A DNA stretch of 42,760 nucleotides from an uncultured Actinomycetes bacterium (GTDB lineage: Bacteria > Actinomycetota > Actinomycetes > Mycobacteriales > Mycobacteriaceae): contig CAIRCP010000042.1 in the NCBI GenBank assembly GCA_903877095.1, positions 1-42,760 of the forward strand, in the 5' to 3' direction. Made by a program: the position numbers and the translations under genes. A model generated the notes under the pieces. The model was not told where the DNA came from. It made no database searches and was given only the letters and a program-made list of their open reading frames with translations. Within the stretch, counting starts at the first letter, position 1; every line of letters begins with the position of its first letter. This document shows, in pieces, positions 1-7,875 of this stretch.

Positions 1-64
1 CAGCGGAACTCCCAGGTGAAGGGTTGTCTTACGAGGACACCCATCGATACCGGGAGTTCCGCTG
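1..64. repeat. 13-bp perfect inverted repeat at window edge
   Basis: Bases 1-13 (CAGCGGAACTCCC) are the exact reverse complement of bases 52-64, with a 38-nt loop. It lies 85 nt beyond the otsA stop, so it could be a hairpin downstream of otsA, but there is no T-tract typical of an intrinsic terminator. Because the window begins exactly at the repeat and ends inside an IS, it may instead be the edge of another repeated element. Bases 65-148 hold nothing else I recognise. Confidence 0.5.
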
Positions 65-148
65 CTCCAACTCCCCGACACGCTGCACACATCACACTTG
101 ACCCAACAGTCACACCCTTAACTGAGCGACATTGGGACTAATCCCGGA

Positions 149-1606
149 CTAGCCGGTCGACGTCTTGGTCGCGGCGAGGGTATCCAGGAAAGCCTGGGCC
201 CAGCGGTCGACGTCGTAGGTCAGTACCTGCCGGCGCAGGGCCCGCATCCGCGCGCGGCCCTCTTCGGGGGTCTGCGTGAGCGCGGTTTCGATGGCGTCTT
301 TGACGCCTTCCAGATCGTGCGGGTTGGTCAGATAGGCCCGCCGCAATTCCGCTGCGGCACCGGTGAATTCGGACAGGACCAGGGCCCCGCCCAGATCGCC
401 GCGGCAGGCGACGTATTCCTTGGCCACCAGGTTCATCCCGTCCCGAAGCGGGGTGACGAGCATGACGTCGGCCGCGACAAAATATGCGATGAGTTCATCG
501 CGCGGTATCGGCCGGTGCAGGTAGTGGACGACCGGGCGTCCCACTTCGCTGTATTCGCCGTTGATGTGACCGACCTGCTGTTCGATCTCGTTGCGCAGGA
601 TCCGGTAGCTCTCCACCCGTTCGCGACTCGGTGTGGCCAACTGCACCAGAACGGTGTCGTCGCCCTTGACCCGGCCCTCGGCGAGTAGTTCGGAGAACGC
701 GTTCAGCCGAACGTCGATGCCCTTGGTGTAATCCATCCGATCGACACCGAGCAGGAGCTTGCGCGGGCTGCCCAGTTCGGCTCGAATCTGCCTGGCGCGC
801 CGCCGGATATCCCGATTGTGGCCCTTGCGGTCGAGTTCGGCCGAGTCGATGGAAATCGGGAATGCGCCCACCTTGATGGTGCGGTCGCCCAGCCAGACCT
901 CGCCGAACCGTGAGCGAACCCCCACCGATGCGCGGGTGGTCTCCGCGCCGGCCAGTTGCCGGGAGAGGTAGAGAAAGTTCTGGGCGCCGCCGGCGAGGTG
1001 AAAGCCGACCAGATCAGCTCCGAGCAGGCCATCGATGATCTCGGTCCGCCACGGCAACTGCATGAACAACTCGACCGGCGGGAACGGGATGTGCATGAAG
1101 AACCCGATGGTGACGTCGGGCCGCAGTTCGCGCAGCATCTTCGGCACCAGCTGCAGCTGATAGTCCTGCACCCAGACCGTCGCCCCGGGGGCTGCGGCGC
1201 GGGAGGTGGCCTCGGCGAAGCGCCGGTTGACGTCGACATACCGGTTCCACCAGGCACGGTGGTAGCTCGGTTTGACGATCACATCGTGGTAGAGCGGCCA
1301 GAGGGTGGCGTTGGAGAAGCCCTCGTAGTACTCCTCGACGTCGGCGGCGCTGAGCCGCACCGGGTACAGCTGCAGCCCGTCTTCGGTGATCGGTTCTTCG
1401 GGGCCGTCTTCGACGCCGGGCCAACCGATCCACGCTCCGCGCTGCTTGCGCAGCAGCGGTTCCAGCGCCGTCACCAAGCCGCCGGGGCTGCGCTTCCACG
1501 TGGTGGTGCCGTCGGGTGACAGCTCCATGTCGATGGGCAGCCGATTGGCCACCACAACGAAGTCGGAGTCGCCGGCCCGAGCGGGCCCGGTGCCTCCGTC
1601 GGCCAC
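149..1606 (-). CDS. otsA: Trehalose-6-phosphate synthase OtsA
   Basis: Cytosolic GT20 glycosyltransferase that joins a glucosyl donor (ADP- or UDP-glucose) to glucose-6-phosphate, the first step of the OtsAB trehalose pathway. The 485-residue product matches my memory of mycobacterial OtsA almost throughout. Visible motifs are ANRLP and WKRSPGGL near the N-terminus (acceptor-site loop), [28 protein letters not shown] (donor-phosphate Arg and Lys) and [15 protein letters not shown] with the conserved Glu. I chose the GTG at 1606 because its G is the last base of the upstream gene's TAG, giving a coupled TAGTG junction; a further-upstream ATG at 1660 would bury the start inside that gene. Expression probably depends on the promoter ahead of the small gene. 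otsB is not in the window. Confidence 0.95.
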   Translation of the reverse strand: MADGGTGPARAGDSDFVVVANRLPIDMELSPDGTTTWKRSPGGLVTALEPLLRKQRGAWIGWPGVEDGPEEPITEDGLQLYPVRLSAADVEEYYEGFSNATLWPLYHDVIVKPSYHRAWWNRYVDVNRRFAEATSRAAAPGATVWVQDYQLQLVPKMLRELRPDVTIGFFMHIPFPPVELFMQLPWRTEIIDGLLGADLVGFHLAGGAQNFLYLSRQLAGAETTRASVGVRSRFGEVWLGDRTIKVGAFPISIDSAELDRKGHNRDIRRRARQIRAELGSPRKLLLGVDRMDYTKGIDVRLNAFSELLAEGRVKGDDTVLVQLATPSRERVESYRILRNEIEQQVGHINGEYSEVGRPVVHYLHRPIPRDELIAYFVAADVMLVTPLRDGMNLVAKEYVACRGDLGGALVLSEFTGAAAELRRAYLTNPHDLEGVKDAIETALTQTPEEGRARMRALRRQVLTYDVDRWAQAFLDTLAATKTSTG

Positions 1607-1770
1607 TAGACCTCGAGCTTTGACGGTCCAATACCGAGCATGGACAGGAAAACCCGGCACTCGTCGGCGTCGGTGGCATAGGCCGCGACGACGCGACGCG
1701 CTTGACGGGCCGTGCTGTCGGCAAGCGGCTCCACGTCGTCGATATCCGCTGGATCAGATTTGGCAGGCAT
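1606..1770 (-). CDS. Small conserved protein coupled to otsA (Rv3489-like)
   Basis: A 54-residue acidic/helical protein beginning [10 protein letters not shown] and ending GIGPSKLEV. Its stop overlaps the otsA GTG by one base (TAGTG), so the two are very likely translated as a coupled pair. M. tuberculosis has a similarly sized gene, Rv3489, immediately before otsA (Rv3490); I match by position and size, from memory. There is no signal peptide or membrane segment. The central part (residues 20-50) reads as two short helices around a single Cys. A TAGAGT -10 box ends 6 nt before the ATG, arguing for a leaderless start here and for this being the first gene of the otsA transcript. Function unknown; a role in setting OtsA synthesis is only inferred from the coupling. 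Confidence 0.75.
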   Translation of the reverse strand: MPAKSDPADIDDVEPLADSTARQARRVVAAYATDADECRVFLSMLGIGPSKLEV

Positions 1771-1776
1771 ACGACA

Positions 1777-1782
1777 ACTCTA
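1777..1782 (-). promoter_or_regulatory. -10 box of the leaderless otsA-operon promoter
   Basis: On the minus strand TAGAGT (TANNNT) is followed by 6 nt and then the ATG at 1770, placing the expected transcription start on or next to the start codon. Confidence 0.5.
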
Positions 1783-1790
1783 GGCCAGGC

Positions 1791-2213
1791 TTAGGGGCTG
1801 GTCGACAAGGTGGAGCGGGGCACCACGGCCGGGCCGGTGTTGAAGGTCTGCGCGTAGCACGCGCCCGACATCCAATACCCGGTGCACGACTCGCCGTTGA
1901 TGTTGGGTACCAGATCGACCGGAAGGCCGGATTGGATCGTCGTCGTCTCCGACTCGGTGTACCGCAGCGGGGTGTCCGACGGGTCGACGTTGCCGCCGGC
2001 GGTGCTGCCGACCGCTGTCATCGCGGGCACGCAGTTTCCGTCCTGCATGACCTCGCCCCCTTGGCAACCCGAGGTACCAGATTCGGCGGGCGCGGGTGCC
2101 GGAACGCCTGGGTCCGGTTCGGGCACGGGCGCGGCGAGGGCCGCCGGGGCGATGCTGAGCATCGCCCCGGCGGTCAGTACGCCCGCGGCGAGAAGCCGCT
2201 CGACGGTCCGCAC
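1791..2213 (-). CDS. Small secreted four-cysteine protein B
   Basis: Exported protein of unknown function. From the GTG at 2213 the product has 140 residues and opens with a textbook Sec signal: MRTVERLL, a hydrophobic core, then AALA-AP as the likely cleavage site near residue 28. The mature part is Pro-rich, then carries four Cys (SGC, GNC, ESC, GAC), suggesting two disulfides outside the cytoplasm. The GTG starts 4 nt after the stop of the preceding paralogue, suggesting coupling. An ATG at 2267 has a better purine-rich leader (GGTGGTGG) but would overlap the upstream gene by 50 nt and add an Arg-rich extension. The gene lies 20 nt before the otsA-operon start. Position recalls the exported Rv3491 next to otsA in M. 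tuberculosis, but I cannot confirm homology. Confidence 0.7.
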   Translation of the reverse strand: MRTVERLLAAGVLTAGAMLSIAPAALAAPVPEPDPGVPAPAPAESGTSGCQGGEVMQDGNCVPAMTAVGSTAGGNVDPSDTPLRYTESETTTIQSGLPVDLVPNINGESCTGYWMSGACYAQTFNTGPAVVPRSTLSTSP

Positions 2214-2217
2214 AGCG

Positions 2218-2631
2218 TTACGGCTGAACGCCGACCGGAACCGGCGGAAGCTCGACGCCTGCTGCATTGCCACCACCGGTGGCCTCCGGCAGGCCGATGC
2301 ACTGGCCGACGTTGGCGCCGGTGCAGGGAATGCCGTTGACCTCGGGGAGCTGGCCGACGCTGCCCGAACCGGTGCCCTCGGTGATCGCACCCGCCTCCAG
2401 CGGGGCGCCCTCGGGGTTGATCGGATTCTGCGTGGGCGGCGCGACGTCGCTGAACGGCTGGCAGGCTCCGGTAACCGGGTCCGCGATCTCGGTCGATGGG
2501 CACTCGGCCAGCGCGGGGGAGGACGGGGCGGCCGGGGTGGACAGCGCGACCACGACCGGCGCTGCCGCGATGGCGACGGCGAAGCCGCCCGCGACGAGCA
2601 GGCGGTTCGTGAGGGTGGTGAGGGTAGCCAT
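2218..2631 (-). CDS. Small secreted four-cysteine protein A
   Basis: A 137-residue exported protein starting at the ATG at 2631, preceded by GAAAG. The N-terminus (MATLTTLTNRLL, then a long Ala/Val-rich core, then SPALA-ECPS) is a Sec signal peptide of about 40 residues. The mature chain has four Cys (AEC, GAC, IPC, GQC), the same number as the gene that follows it, and shares a Gly-rich/Pro-rich low-complexity style. The two are probably diverged paralogues expressed together. No catalytic motif is visible. Its upstream region holds a striking 15-bp tandem repeat (2715-2745) that is a candidate regulator site for this gene or the divergent SDR. Confidence 0.75.
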   Translation of the reverse strand: MATLTTLTNRLLVAGGFAVAIAAAPVVVALSTPAAPSSPALAECPSTEIADPVTGACQPFSDVAPPTQNPINPEGAPLEAGAITEGTGSGSVGQLPEVNGIPCTGANVGQCIGLPEATGGGNAAGVELPPVPVGVQP

Positions 2632-2714
2632 GAGCGTGCTTTCTGTTGGTGGGCTGCCCCGTCGGCCGGGTGCAGTAGCAGTCAACTTGTATTTTCGCGG
2701 CCCGTGACTCGGGC

Positions 2715-2745
2715 GTTACATCCGATACTTGTTACATCCGATACT
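2715..2745. repeat. 15-bp direct repeat in divergent intergenic region
   Basis: GTTACATCCGATACT occurs at 2715-2729 and again at 2731-2745, a 16-bp period (about one and a half helical turns). It sits between the divergent secreted-protein gene (start 2631) and the SDR (start 2831). The minus strand also reads TAGTAT across the repeat end, a possible -10 element. The arrangement suggests a tandem-bound activator or response regulator; the protein is unknown. Confidence 0.6.
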
Positions 2746-2830
2746 AATGTGAAGTCGGGCGGGTATCACCTGGCCCGTTAGCCACGGCCTCGTCGTCCCG
2801 CCGGCCGCTAGGACTACCGCGAGGACCCAC

Positions 2831-3658
2831 ATGGAACTCTCTTTCACCGACCGGACCTACCTGGTGACCGGCGGCGGGAGCGGAATCGGGAAAGGCGTAG
2901 CCGAAGGGCTGGCCAGATCCGGTGCACAGGTGATGATCGTCGGCCGCAGCGCCGACCGGCTGGCGGCCGCCGCCGCCGATATCGGCGCCGACGCCCCCGG
3001 GGCGGTCCGCTTCGAATCCGCCGACGTCACCGACGAGGAGCAGGTCAGCCGGGTGATCGAGGCGGCCACCGCCTGGAACGGCCGGCTGCACGGAGTGGTG
3101 CACTGCGCGGGCGGCTCGCAGACCATCGGCCCGGTGACCCAGATGGACTCGGAGGCCTGGCGGCGCACCGTCGACCTCAACGTGAACGGCGCCATGTACG
3201 TGCTCAAGCACTCCACCCGTGAGATGGTCCGGGGCGGCGGCGGGTCGTTCGTCGGCATCTCCTCGATCGCGGCCAGCAATGTCCACCGCTGGTTCGGCCC
3301 CTACGGGGTGACCAAGTCCGCGCTGGACCACCTCATGATGCTGGCCGCCGACGAGTTGGGCCCGTCCTGGGTCCGGGTCAACGGAATCCGCCCCGGGCTG
3401 ATTCGCACCGACCTCGTTCAGGTGATCATCGATTCACCAGAGGTCAGTGAGGACTACCGGCAGTGCACGCCGCTACCGCGGATCGGCGAAGTGGCCGATG
3501 TCGCCAACCTCGCGATGTTCCTCCTCAGCGACGCGGCGGGCTGGATCACCGGGCAGATCATCAACGTCGACGGCGGTCAGGGCCTACGCCGCGGTCCGGA
3601 CATGTCGGCCATGCTGGCGCCGGTGTTCGGTGCCGACGGCCTGCGCGGCGTGGTCTGA
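2831..3658 (+). CDS. SDR-family oxidoreductase (Rv3485c-like)
   Basis: Classical short-chain dehydrogenase/reductase of 275 residues. It shows the nucleotide-binding GGGSGIG near residue 15, the HCAGG motif (variant of NNAG), the catalytic SSIAAS Ser and YGVTK (Tyr-x3-Lys), and the C-terminal INVDGGQG seen in classical SDRs. Position in the same neighbourhood as otsA recalls Rv3485c. A GAGGA purine stretch lies 7 nt before the ATG. The last 25 residues extend past the usual SDR end. Followed after 4 nt by a DUF427 gene, so the two are probably one operon. Substrate cannot be inferred. Confidence 0.88.
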   Translation: MELSFTDRTYLVTGGGSGIGKGVAEGLARSGAQVMIVGRSADRLAAAAADIGADAPGAVRFESADVTDEEQVSRVIEAATAWNGRLHGVVHCAGGSQTIGPVTQMDSEAWRRTVDLNVNGAMYVLKHSTREMVRGGGGSFVGISSIAASNVHRWFGPYGVTKSALDHLMMLAADELGPSWVRVNGIRPGLIRTDLVQVIIDSPEVSEDYRQCTPLPRIGEVADVANLAMFLLSDAAGWITGQIINVDGGQGLRRGPDMSAMLAPVFGADGLRGVV

Positions 3659-3662
3659 CGCC

Positions 3663-4157
3663 GTGCGTCCGCCCCCCGAGAAACCCGGCCCCGGGCAGGA
3701 GTCGGTGTGGGACTACCCGCGCCCACCGCGACTCGAAGATGTCGACGCACCGATCACCATCGAACTCGGCGGCCAGGTGATTGCGACCACCGACCGGTCC
3801 TGGCGAGTGCTGGAGACCAGCCATCCGCCGACCTATTACCTGCCGCGATCCTGCTTCGCCGAAGGAGTGTTGCGCGACGCGGCCGGGACGTCGTGGTGCG
3901 AATGGAAAGGCCAGGCCCGCTACTTCGACCTGGTCACCCCCGCTGCGGTCGCTGCCCGAGCGGCCTGGACCTATCCCCGTCCCACCGCCGGTTTCGAACC
4001 GATCGCCGGCGCGGTCGCGGTGATGGCGGGTCAGGTTGACCGCTGCACCGTCGGCGGCGAGACGGTGATTCCGCAGCCCGGCGGTTTCTACGGCGGGTGG
4101 ATCACCAGCCGGGTGGTGGGGCCGTTCAAGGGTGGGCCGGGTTCGGCGGGCTGGTGA
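3663..4157 (+). CDS. DUF427 domain protein
   Basis: A 164-residue protein. The family signature is visible: VWDYPRPPRLE near the start, then the ETSHPPTYYLP segment, the SWCEWKGQARYFD core and AAWTYPRPTAGFEPI. These short all-beta proteins are widespread in actinobacteria and have no assigned reaction. I chose the GTG at 3663, 4 nt after the SDR stop, because the family domain begins a few residues later and upstream codons overlap the SDR in another frame. Likely co-translated with the SDR. The C-terminus (after residue 130) repeats a Gly-rich GGFYGGW stretch. Confidence 0.85.
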   Translation: MRPPPEKPGPGQESVWDYPRPPRLEDVDAPITIELGGQVIATTDRSWRVLETSHPPTYYLPRSCFAEGVLRDAAGTSWCEWKGQARYFDLVTPAAVAARAAWTYPRPTAGFEPIAGAVAVMAGQVDRCTVGGETVIPQPGGFYGGWITSRVVGPFKGGPGSAGW

Positions 4158-4170
4158 GCCCGTACCGCGT

Positions 4171-4208
4171 GAAACATGGCGGAAACACTTCCGCCCCCTT
4201 TCTGAAAC
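4171..4208 (+). promoter_or_regulatory. Candidate GlnR box upstream of amt
   Basis: GAAAC at 4171-4175, 4182-4186 and 4204-4208 fall in phase at 11-bp steps (the 4193-4197 step is degenerate). This reproduces the AC-n9-AC spacing known for the actinobacterial nitrogen regulator GlnR (consensus gTnAC-n6-GaAAC, repeated). It ends 76 nt before the amt GTG, a sensible position for nitrogen-responsive activation. Confidence 0.5.
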
Positions 4209-4284
4209 ACGGCGCCGACATTCTCTTCCACGACCGTCGAGCCCAGCCGGCTACCCACGGCGGTGAGTCGAAGGAGTCGCCGCA

Positions 4285-5577
4285 GTGGCCATTGATCCCG
4301 CCGCAACCGCCTGGTTGTTGACCAGCACCGCCCTGGTGCTGCTGATGACACCCGGGCTGGCCATCTTCTACGGCGGCATGGTGCGCGCCAGTGGCGTGCT
4401 CAACATGATCATGATGAGCTTTATCTCCATTCCGCTGGTGACGGTGGCGTGGCTGCTGGTCGGGTACAGCCTGGCGTTCTCCGAAGGCTCAACCGGATTC
4501 GTCGGAGGCCTGGCCCACGCCGGGATGCGGGGAATCGGGCCCGACACCGTGCACGGGACGGTTCCCGAACTGCTGTTCAGCACCTTCCAGCTGAGTTTCG
4601 CGATCATCACCGCGGCCCTGGTCAGCGGCGCGATCGCCGACCGGGCCAAGTTCGCCGCCTGGATGGTCTTCGTCCCGGTGTGGTCGATCGTGGTGTATTC
4701 CGTTGTTGCCCATTGGGTTTGGGGACCGACCGGCTGGCTGTTCAAGATGGGGGTGCTCGACTACGCCGGCGGGCTGGTGGTCGAGATCGTCTCGGGCTCC
4801 TCGGCGCTCGCGCTGGCCCTGGTGCTGGGGCCGCGCATCGGCTTCAAAGTGGAGGCCATGCGGCCGCACAACCTCCCGTTCGTGCTTCTCGGGGTGGGTC
4901 TGCTGTGGTTCGGCTGGTTCGGCTTCAATGCCGGCTCGGCGTTGGCCGCCAACGGCCTGGCCTCAGCGATTTTCCTCAACACCCTCGTCGCCGGCTGCCT
5001 GGGCATGCTGGGCTGGTTGGGCGTCGAACAGATCCGGGACGGCAAGCCGACCACCTTTGGCGCCGCCTCCGGCGTCGTCGCGGGTCTGGTGGCCATCACA
5101 CCGTCGTGCGGCACCGTGAACACCTTCGGGGCCGCGTTGGTCGGCCTCGCGGCCGGAATCGTTTGCGCCTTCGCGATCGGAGTGAAGTTCAAACTGAACT
5201 ACGACGACTCCCTGGACGTCGTGGGCGTTCACTTCGTCGGCGGGGTGGTCGGTGTGCTGCTGATCGGTGTGCTCGCGACGTCCGTGATGACCGGCGGCCC
5301 GCAGGGCCTGCTCTTCGGCGGTGGATTCGGGCTGCTGGGCAAGCAGCTGCTGGCCATGGCGGTAGTGGGCCTGTATGCCTTCTCGGTGACCTACGGCCTG
5401 GGCAAGCTGATCGACCGGTTGATGGGTTTCCGGATCAGCGCCGATGAAGAGGCCAGCGGTGTGGACTTCACCCAGCACGCCGAGACGGCCTACACCGAGG
5501 GGGTGTACGGACATCAGCAGGCTCGCCGTCCGTTATTCGGGGACCGCGACGCGTTCCGCCGGCCCGATGAGGACTGA
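4285..5577 (+). CDS. amt: Ammonium transporter Amt with Glu at the first pore-His site
   Basis: Polytopic inner-membrane ammonium channel of 430 residues (about 11 helices). Hallmarks: MTPGLAIFYGGMVR in helix 1, FQLSFAIIT with the Phe-gate residue, AHWVWG, RPHNLPFVLLG, WFGFNAGS with the second gate Phe and Ser, and a C-terminal tail rich in EEASG/QHAETAY like AmtB. The second twin-His is present in DVVGVHFVGG, but the first is replaced: DYAGGLVVE, where E. coli AmtB has DFAGGTVVH (His168). The codon is GAG. The start is GTG with AAGGAG 8 nt upstream. No glnK/glnB follows, unlike the usual amt operon. A GlnR-like box precedes it. Confidence 0.93.
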   Translation: MAIDPAATAWLLTSTALVLLMTPGLAIFYGGMVRASGVLNMIMMSFISIPLVTVAWLLVGYSLAFSEGSTGFVGGLAHAGMRGIGPDTVHGTVPELLFSTFQLSFAIITAALVSGAIADRAKFAAWMVFVPVWSIVVYSVVAHWVWGPTGWLFKMGVLDYAGGLVVEIVSGSSALALALVLGPRIGFKVEAMRPHNLPFVLLGVGLLWFGWFGFNAGSALAANGLASAIFLNTLVAGCLGMLGWLGVEQIRDGKPTTFGAASGVVAGLVAITPSCGTVNTFGAALVGLAAGIVCAFAIGVKFKLNYDDSLDVVGVHFVGGVVGVLLIGVLATSVMTGGPQGLLFGGGFGLLGKQLLAMAVVGLYAFSVTYGLGKLIDRLMGFRISADEEASGVDFTQHAETAYTEGVYGHQQARRPLFGDRDAFRRPDED

Positions 5578-5651
5578 TCGGCTCCATCGTCGATCCGCTC
5601 CGTCGTTGATCCGCTAAGCCGTTCCGGGTAACCGCTGCGCTGGCGCCTCGG

Positions 5652-5657
5652 TACCAT
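5652..5657 (+). promoter_or_regulatory. -10 box of leaderless kinase promoter
   Basis: TACCAT followed by TCCGGC and the kinase ATG at 5664. No Shine-Dalgarno sequence is present, so a leaderless transcript is likely. Confidence 0.5.
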
Positions 5658-5663
5658 TCCGGC

Positions 5664-7253
5664 ATGCCGCTGGCTAATGGAGATGTCTTCGCCGGCTTCC
5701 GGATTCTGCGACCACTGGGCTTCGGCGGGATGGGCGAGGTCTACCTGGCCCAGCATCCGCGTCTGCCTCGCCAGGACGCGCTGAAGATCCTGCCCCCCGA
5801 GATGTCTTCGGACCCCGAGTTCCGGGCACGGTTCAATCGGGAGGCGGAGATGGCCGCCGCTCTGTACCACCCGCACATCGTCGGTATCCACGACTGCGGC
5901 GAATTCAACGGGCAGCTATGGATTTCCATGGACTTCATCGACGGGCCGGATGCCGGCCGGCTGCTGCGCGACCAGTATCCCAATGGGATGCCGCCCGGCG
6001 AAGTCGTCGACATCGTGGCCGCCGTCGCCGACGCTCTGGACTACGCCCATAGCCGCGGACTGCTGCACCGCGACGTCAAGCCGCCCAACATCCTGCTGAC
6101 CAATCCCGAACGCGGACGGCGGCTGATCATCCTGGCGGACTTCGGAATTGCCCGGGACGCCGGGGATTCCAACGGCCTCACCGCGACGAACGTCACCGTC
6201 GGAACGGTCAATTACGCGTCGCCGGAACAATTGATGGGTGCCCCGATCGACGGGCGTGCCGATCAGTACGCACTTGCCGCGACCGCCTACCACCTGCTGA
6301 GTGGATCCCCGATGTTCGGCTCGTCGAATGCCGCCGTGGTGATCGGCCAGCACCTCAACGCGCCGCCTCCTCGGCTCGGGGACTCCCGTCTGGCGCTCGC
6401 ACGGCTGGATCCCGTTCTGGGCAAGGCGTTGTCGAAGAATCCAGCCGACCGCTTCCGGTCGTGCAGTGAGTTCGCCGACGCACTGCGGCAGGCGGCCAGC
6501 CCATCGGCAGGGATGCCGCCGGCGCCACCGCCCGTGCAGCAGCAGATGGCGCGTCCACCGCTGCCCCCTCCAGCGCCGCACCCGGCCGGCGGCCCCACCG
6601 CGTACCTGCCCGCCGACTATTCGGCCCAGCCTTCTGGATCTTCGGCCCAGCCCCTCGGCTATCCGGCGGAGCCCTCCACATACTCGGCGGAGCCTCCCGC
6701 CGGCGAGGAACCCGCCCCGTCGCGGTGGCCGTGGATTCTCGCGGCGGTCGCCCTGGTGTCGATTCTGGGGGCACTCGTGTACGCGGTGTGGCCGCGTCAT
6801 GACGAACCGTCCAGAACGTCGGCGCCGAGCACGTCGACGTCGACCTCACGGACATCGACGTCGACCTCCCGGACGTCGACGTCGCCCACCACGACGACCT
6901 CGCCCACCACGACGACGACTTCGTCGGCCGCGCAGGCGGTCACGTTCGACTCGATGCGGGATCTGGTGAACGGCTTCTACGGCCAGCTGCCCGGCAACGC
7001 CAGCAGCGCGTGGAACATGCTCGACATCCACTACCAACAGCGCAATGGACTGGGCGACTACCTCGGCTTCTGGTCGACCATCCAGTCGGTGTCGGTGCTG
7101 GCGATCAGTCCCAGGGACGCGAACAGTGTGGTGGCGACGATCCAATACGTGCTTAACGACGGCAGGGTTGACACCGAAAACCGTTGGCTCAGTGCGGTTC
7201 CCGTCAACGGCCAGTTGTTGATCTATGACTCCGAGCGGATCGGACCCGCTTAA
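5664..7253 (+). CDS. Receptor-type Ser/Thr protein kinase (PknF/PknJ-like)
   Basis: A 529-residue one-pass membrane kinase. The cytoplasmic kinase domain spans about residues 10-275: Gly loop GFGGMGEVY, Lys41 in DALK, Glu60, HRDVKPPN (Asp137, Lys139, Asn142), DFG 159-161, an ASPEQ in the APE position and the late PADRF Arg. All catalytic residues are present, so it should be active. A Pro/Gln/Ala-rich linker (280-350) leads to a membrane helix at about 354-376. Outside, a Ser/Thr-Pro run at 383-421, encoded by imperfect short DNA repeats, is a likely O-mannosylated stalk. The final 105 residues form a small sensor domain with an SSAWNML segment typical of mycobacterial PknF-group ectodomains. 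Ligand unknown. Converges on the next gene with a 4-nt gap. Confidence 0.93.
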   Translation: MPLANGDVFAGFRILRPLGFGGMGEVYLAQHPRLPRQDALKILPPEMSSDPEFRARFNREAEMAAALYHPHIVGIHDCGEFNGQLWISMDFIDGPDAGRLLRDQYPNGMPPGEVVDIVAAVADALDYAHSRGLLHRDVKPPNILLTNPERGRRLIILADFGIARDAGDSNGLTATNVTVGTVNYASPEQLMGAPIDGRADQYALAATAYHLLSGSPMFGSSNAAVVIGQHLNAPPPRLGDSRLALARLDPVLGKALSKNPADRFRSCSEFADALRQAASPSAGMPPAPPPVQQQMARPPLPPPAPHPAGGPTAYLPADYSAQPSGSSAQPLGYPAEPSTYSAEPPAGEEPAPSRWPWILAAVALVSILGALVYAVWPRHDEPSRTSAPSTSTSTSRTSTSTSRTSTSPTTTTSPTTTTTSSAAQAVTFDSMRDLVNGFYGQLPGNASSAWNMLDIHYQQRNGLGDYLGFWSTIQSVSVLAISPRDANSVVATIQYVLNDGRVDTENRWLSAVPVNGQLLIYDSERIGPA

Positions 7254-7257
7254 GCCA

Positions 7258-7659
7258 TCAGTGGACCAGGTGCGGCCGGCAGAACGCGCACAGACCCGAA
7301 CCCAGGCTGGGATACCCGCAGTAGGGGCACGTCCCGACCCGTGCGTGCGCGCGGTGGCCGGCGTCGGAAACCCGGTTGTCGAGTGTCCGGAGCTGCATGG
7401 CCAGGACGCCGAGCCGGTCGCTCAGCCGGGCGCGCTCGGATTCCAGCGCCGTCCGCTCGCAGACCTTGTCCCCGAGGGCCGGACCGGCCAAGGGGCGACG
7501 CTGACGCCACGCCAGGTCGGAAAGCCGACGGTCCAGGTGGTCCAGCCGGGCAGCGAGGCTCCGCAGCAGATGAGTCAGTTGCTCCCGGTCACCGGCCAGC
7601 CCGCCGGGGGCACCCGGGTGCTCCCCGGACGCCGGCATCACTACGGCTGATCCAGTCAT
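7258..7659 (-). CDS. Coiled-coil protein with C-terminal zinc ribbon
   Basis: A 133-residue protein of unknown function. Residues about 22-95 are rich in Leu, Arg, Glu and Ala in heptad style (LTHLLRSL, LDHLDRRLSDL), likely a coiled coil. Residues 110-127 hold CPYCGYP and LCAFC, two CxxC knuckles forming a probable Zn ribbon. The ATG has AAGGAG 9 nt upstream. Its promoter region contains a TAGCTT -10 candidate and an 18-bp inverted repeat. It is divergent from a TetR-type gene, which may regulate it. No other clue to function. Confidence 0.78.
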   Translation of the reverse strand: MTGSAVVMPASGEHPGAPGGLAGDREQLTHLLRSLAARLDHLDRRLSDLAWRQRRPLAGPALGDKVCERTALESERARLSDRLGVLAMQLRTLDNRVSDAGHRAHARVGTCPYCGYPSLGSGLCAFCRPHLVH

Positions 7660-7721
7660 GAGCGGCTCTCCTTGCCGGTGAGTTGGTCGGTCGCCTCAGC
7701 GTCCGGTCGGTAAGCTAGCAG

Positions 7722-7739
7722 CACGGACAGCAATCCGTG
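7722..7739. promoter_or_regulatory. Inverted-repeat operator candidate
   Basis: CACGGA-N6-TCCGTG. On the minus strand it falls between a weak TTCACG (-35) and TAGCTT (7712-7717, -10) ahead of the zinc-ribbon gene, which is where a repressor site would act. The adjacent TetR gene is the natural candidate ligand. The rest of 7660-7875 shows nothing else distinct. Confidence 0.4.
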
Positions 7740-7875
7740 AAATGAACCGATTTCCCGGCTGCCCCGGTCACCAGATTCGCCAGTAACGTCGGCTCCGGAG
7801 TCGGCGGCGCTGTGGTGAGAAGACCGTCGGTCGGATCCGCACGAAGCATGTTCCGGCTTCACGGAGGCAGTCCGT

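Noticed and set aside
6830..6925. Independent DNA tandem repeat at GTCGACGTCGACC
   Set aside because: It is inside the kinase frame and simply encodes the Ser/Thr-rich stalk; no sign of a separate element.
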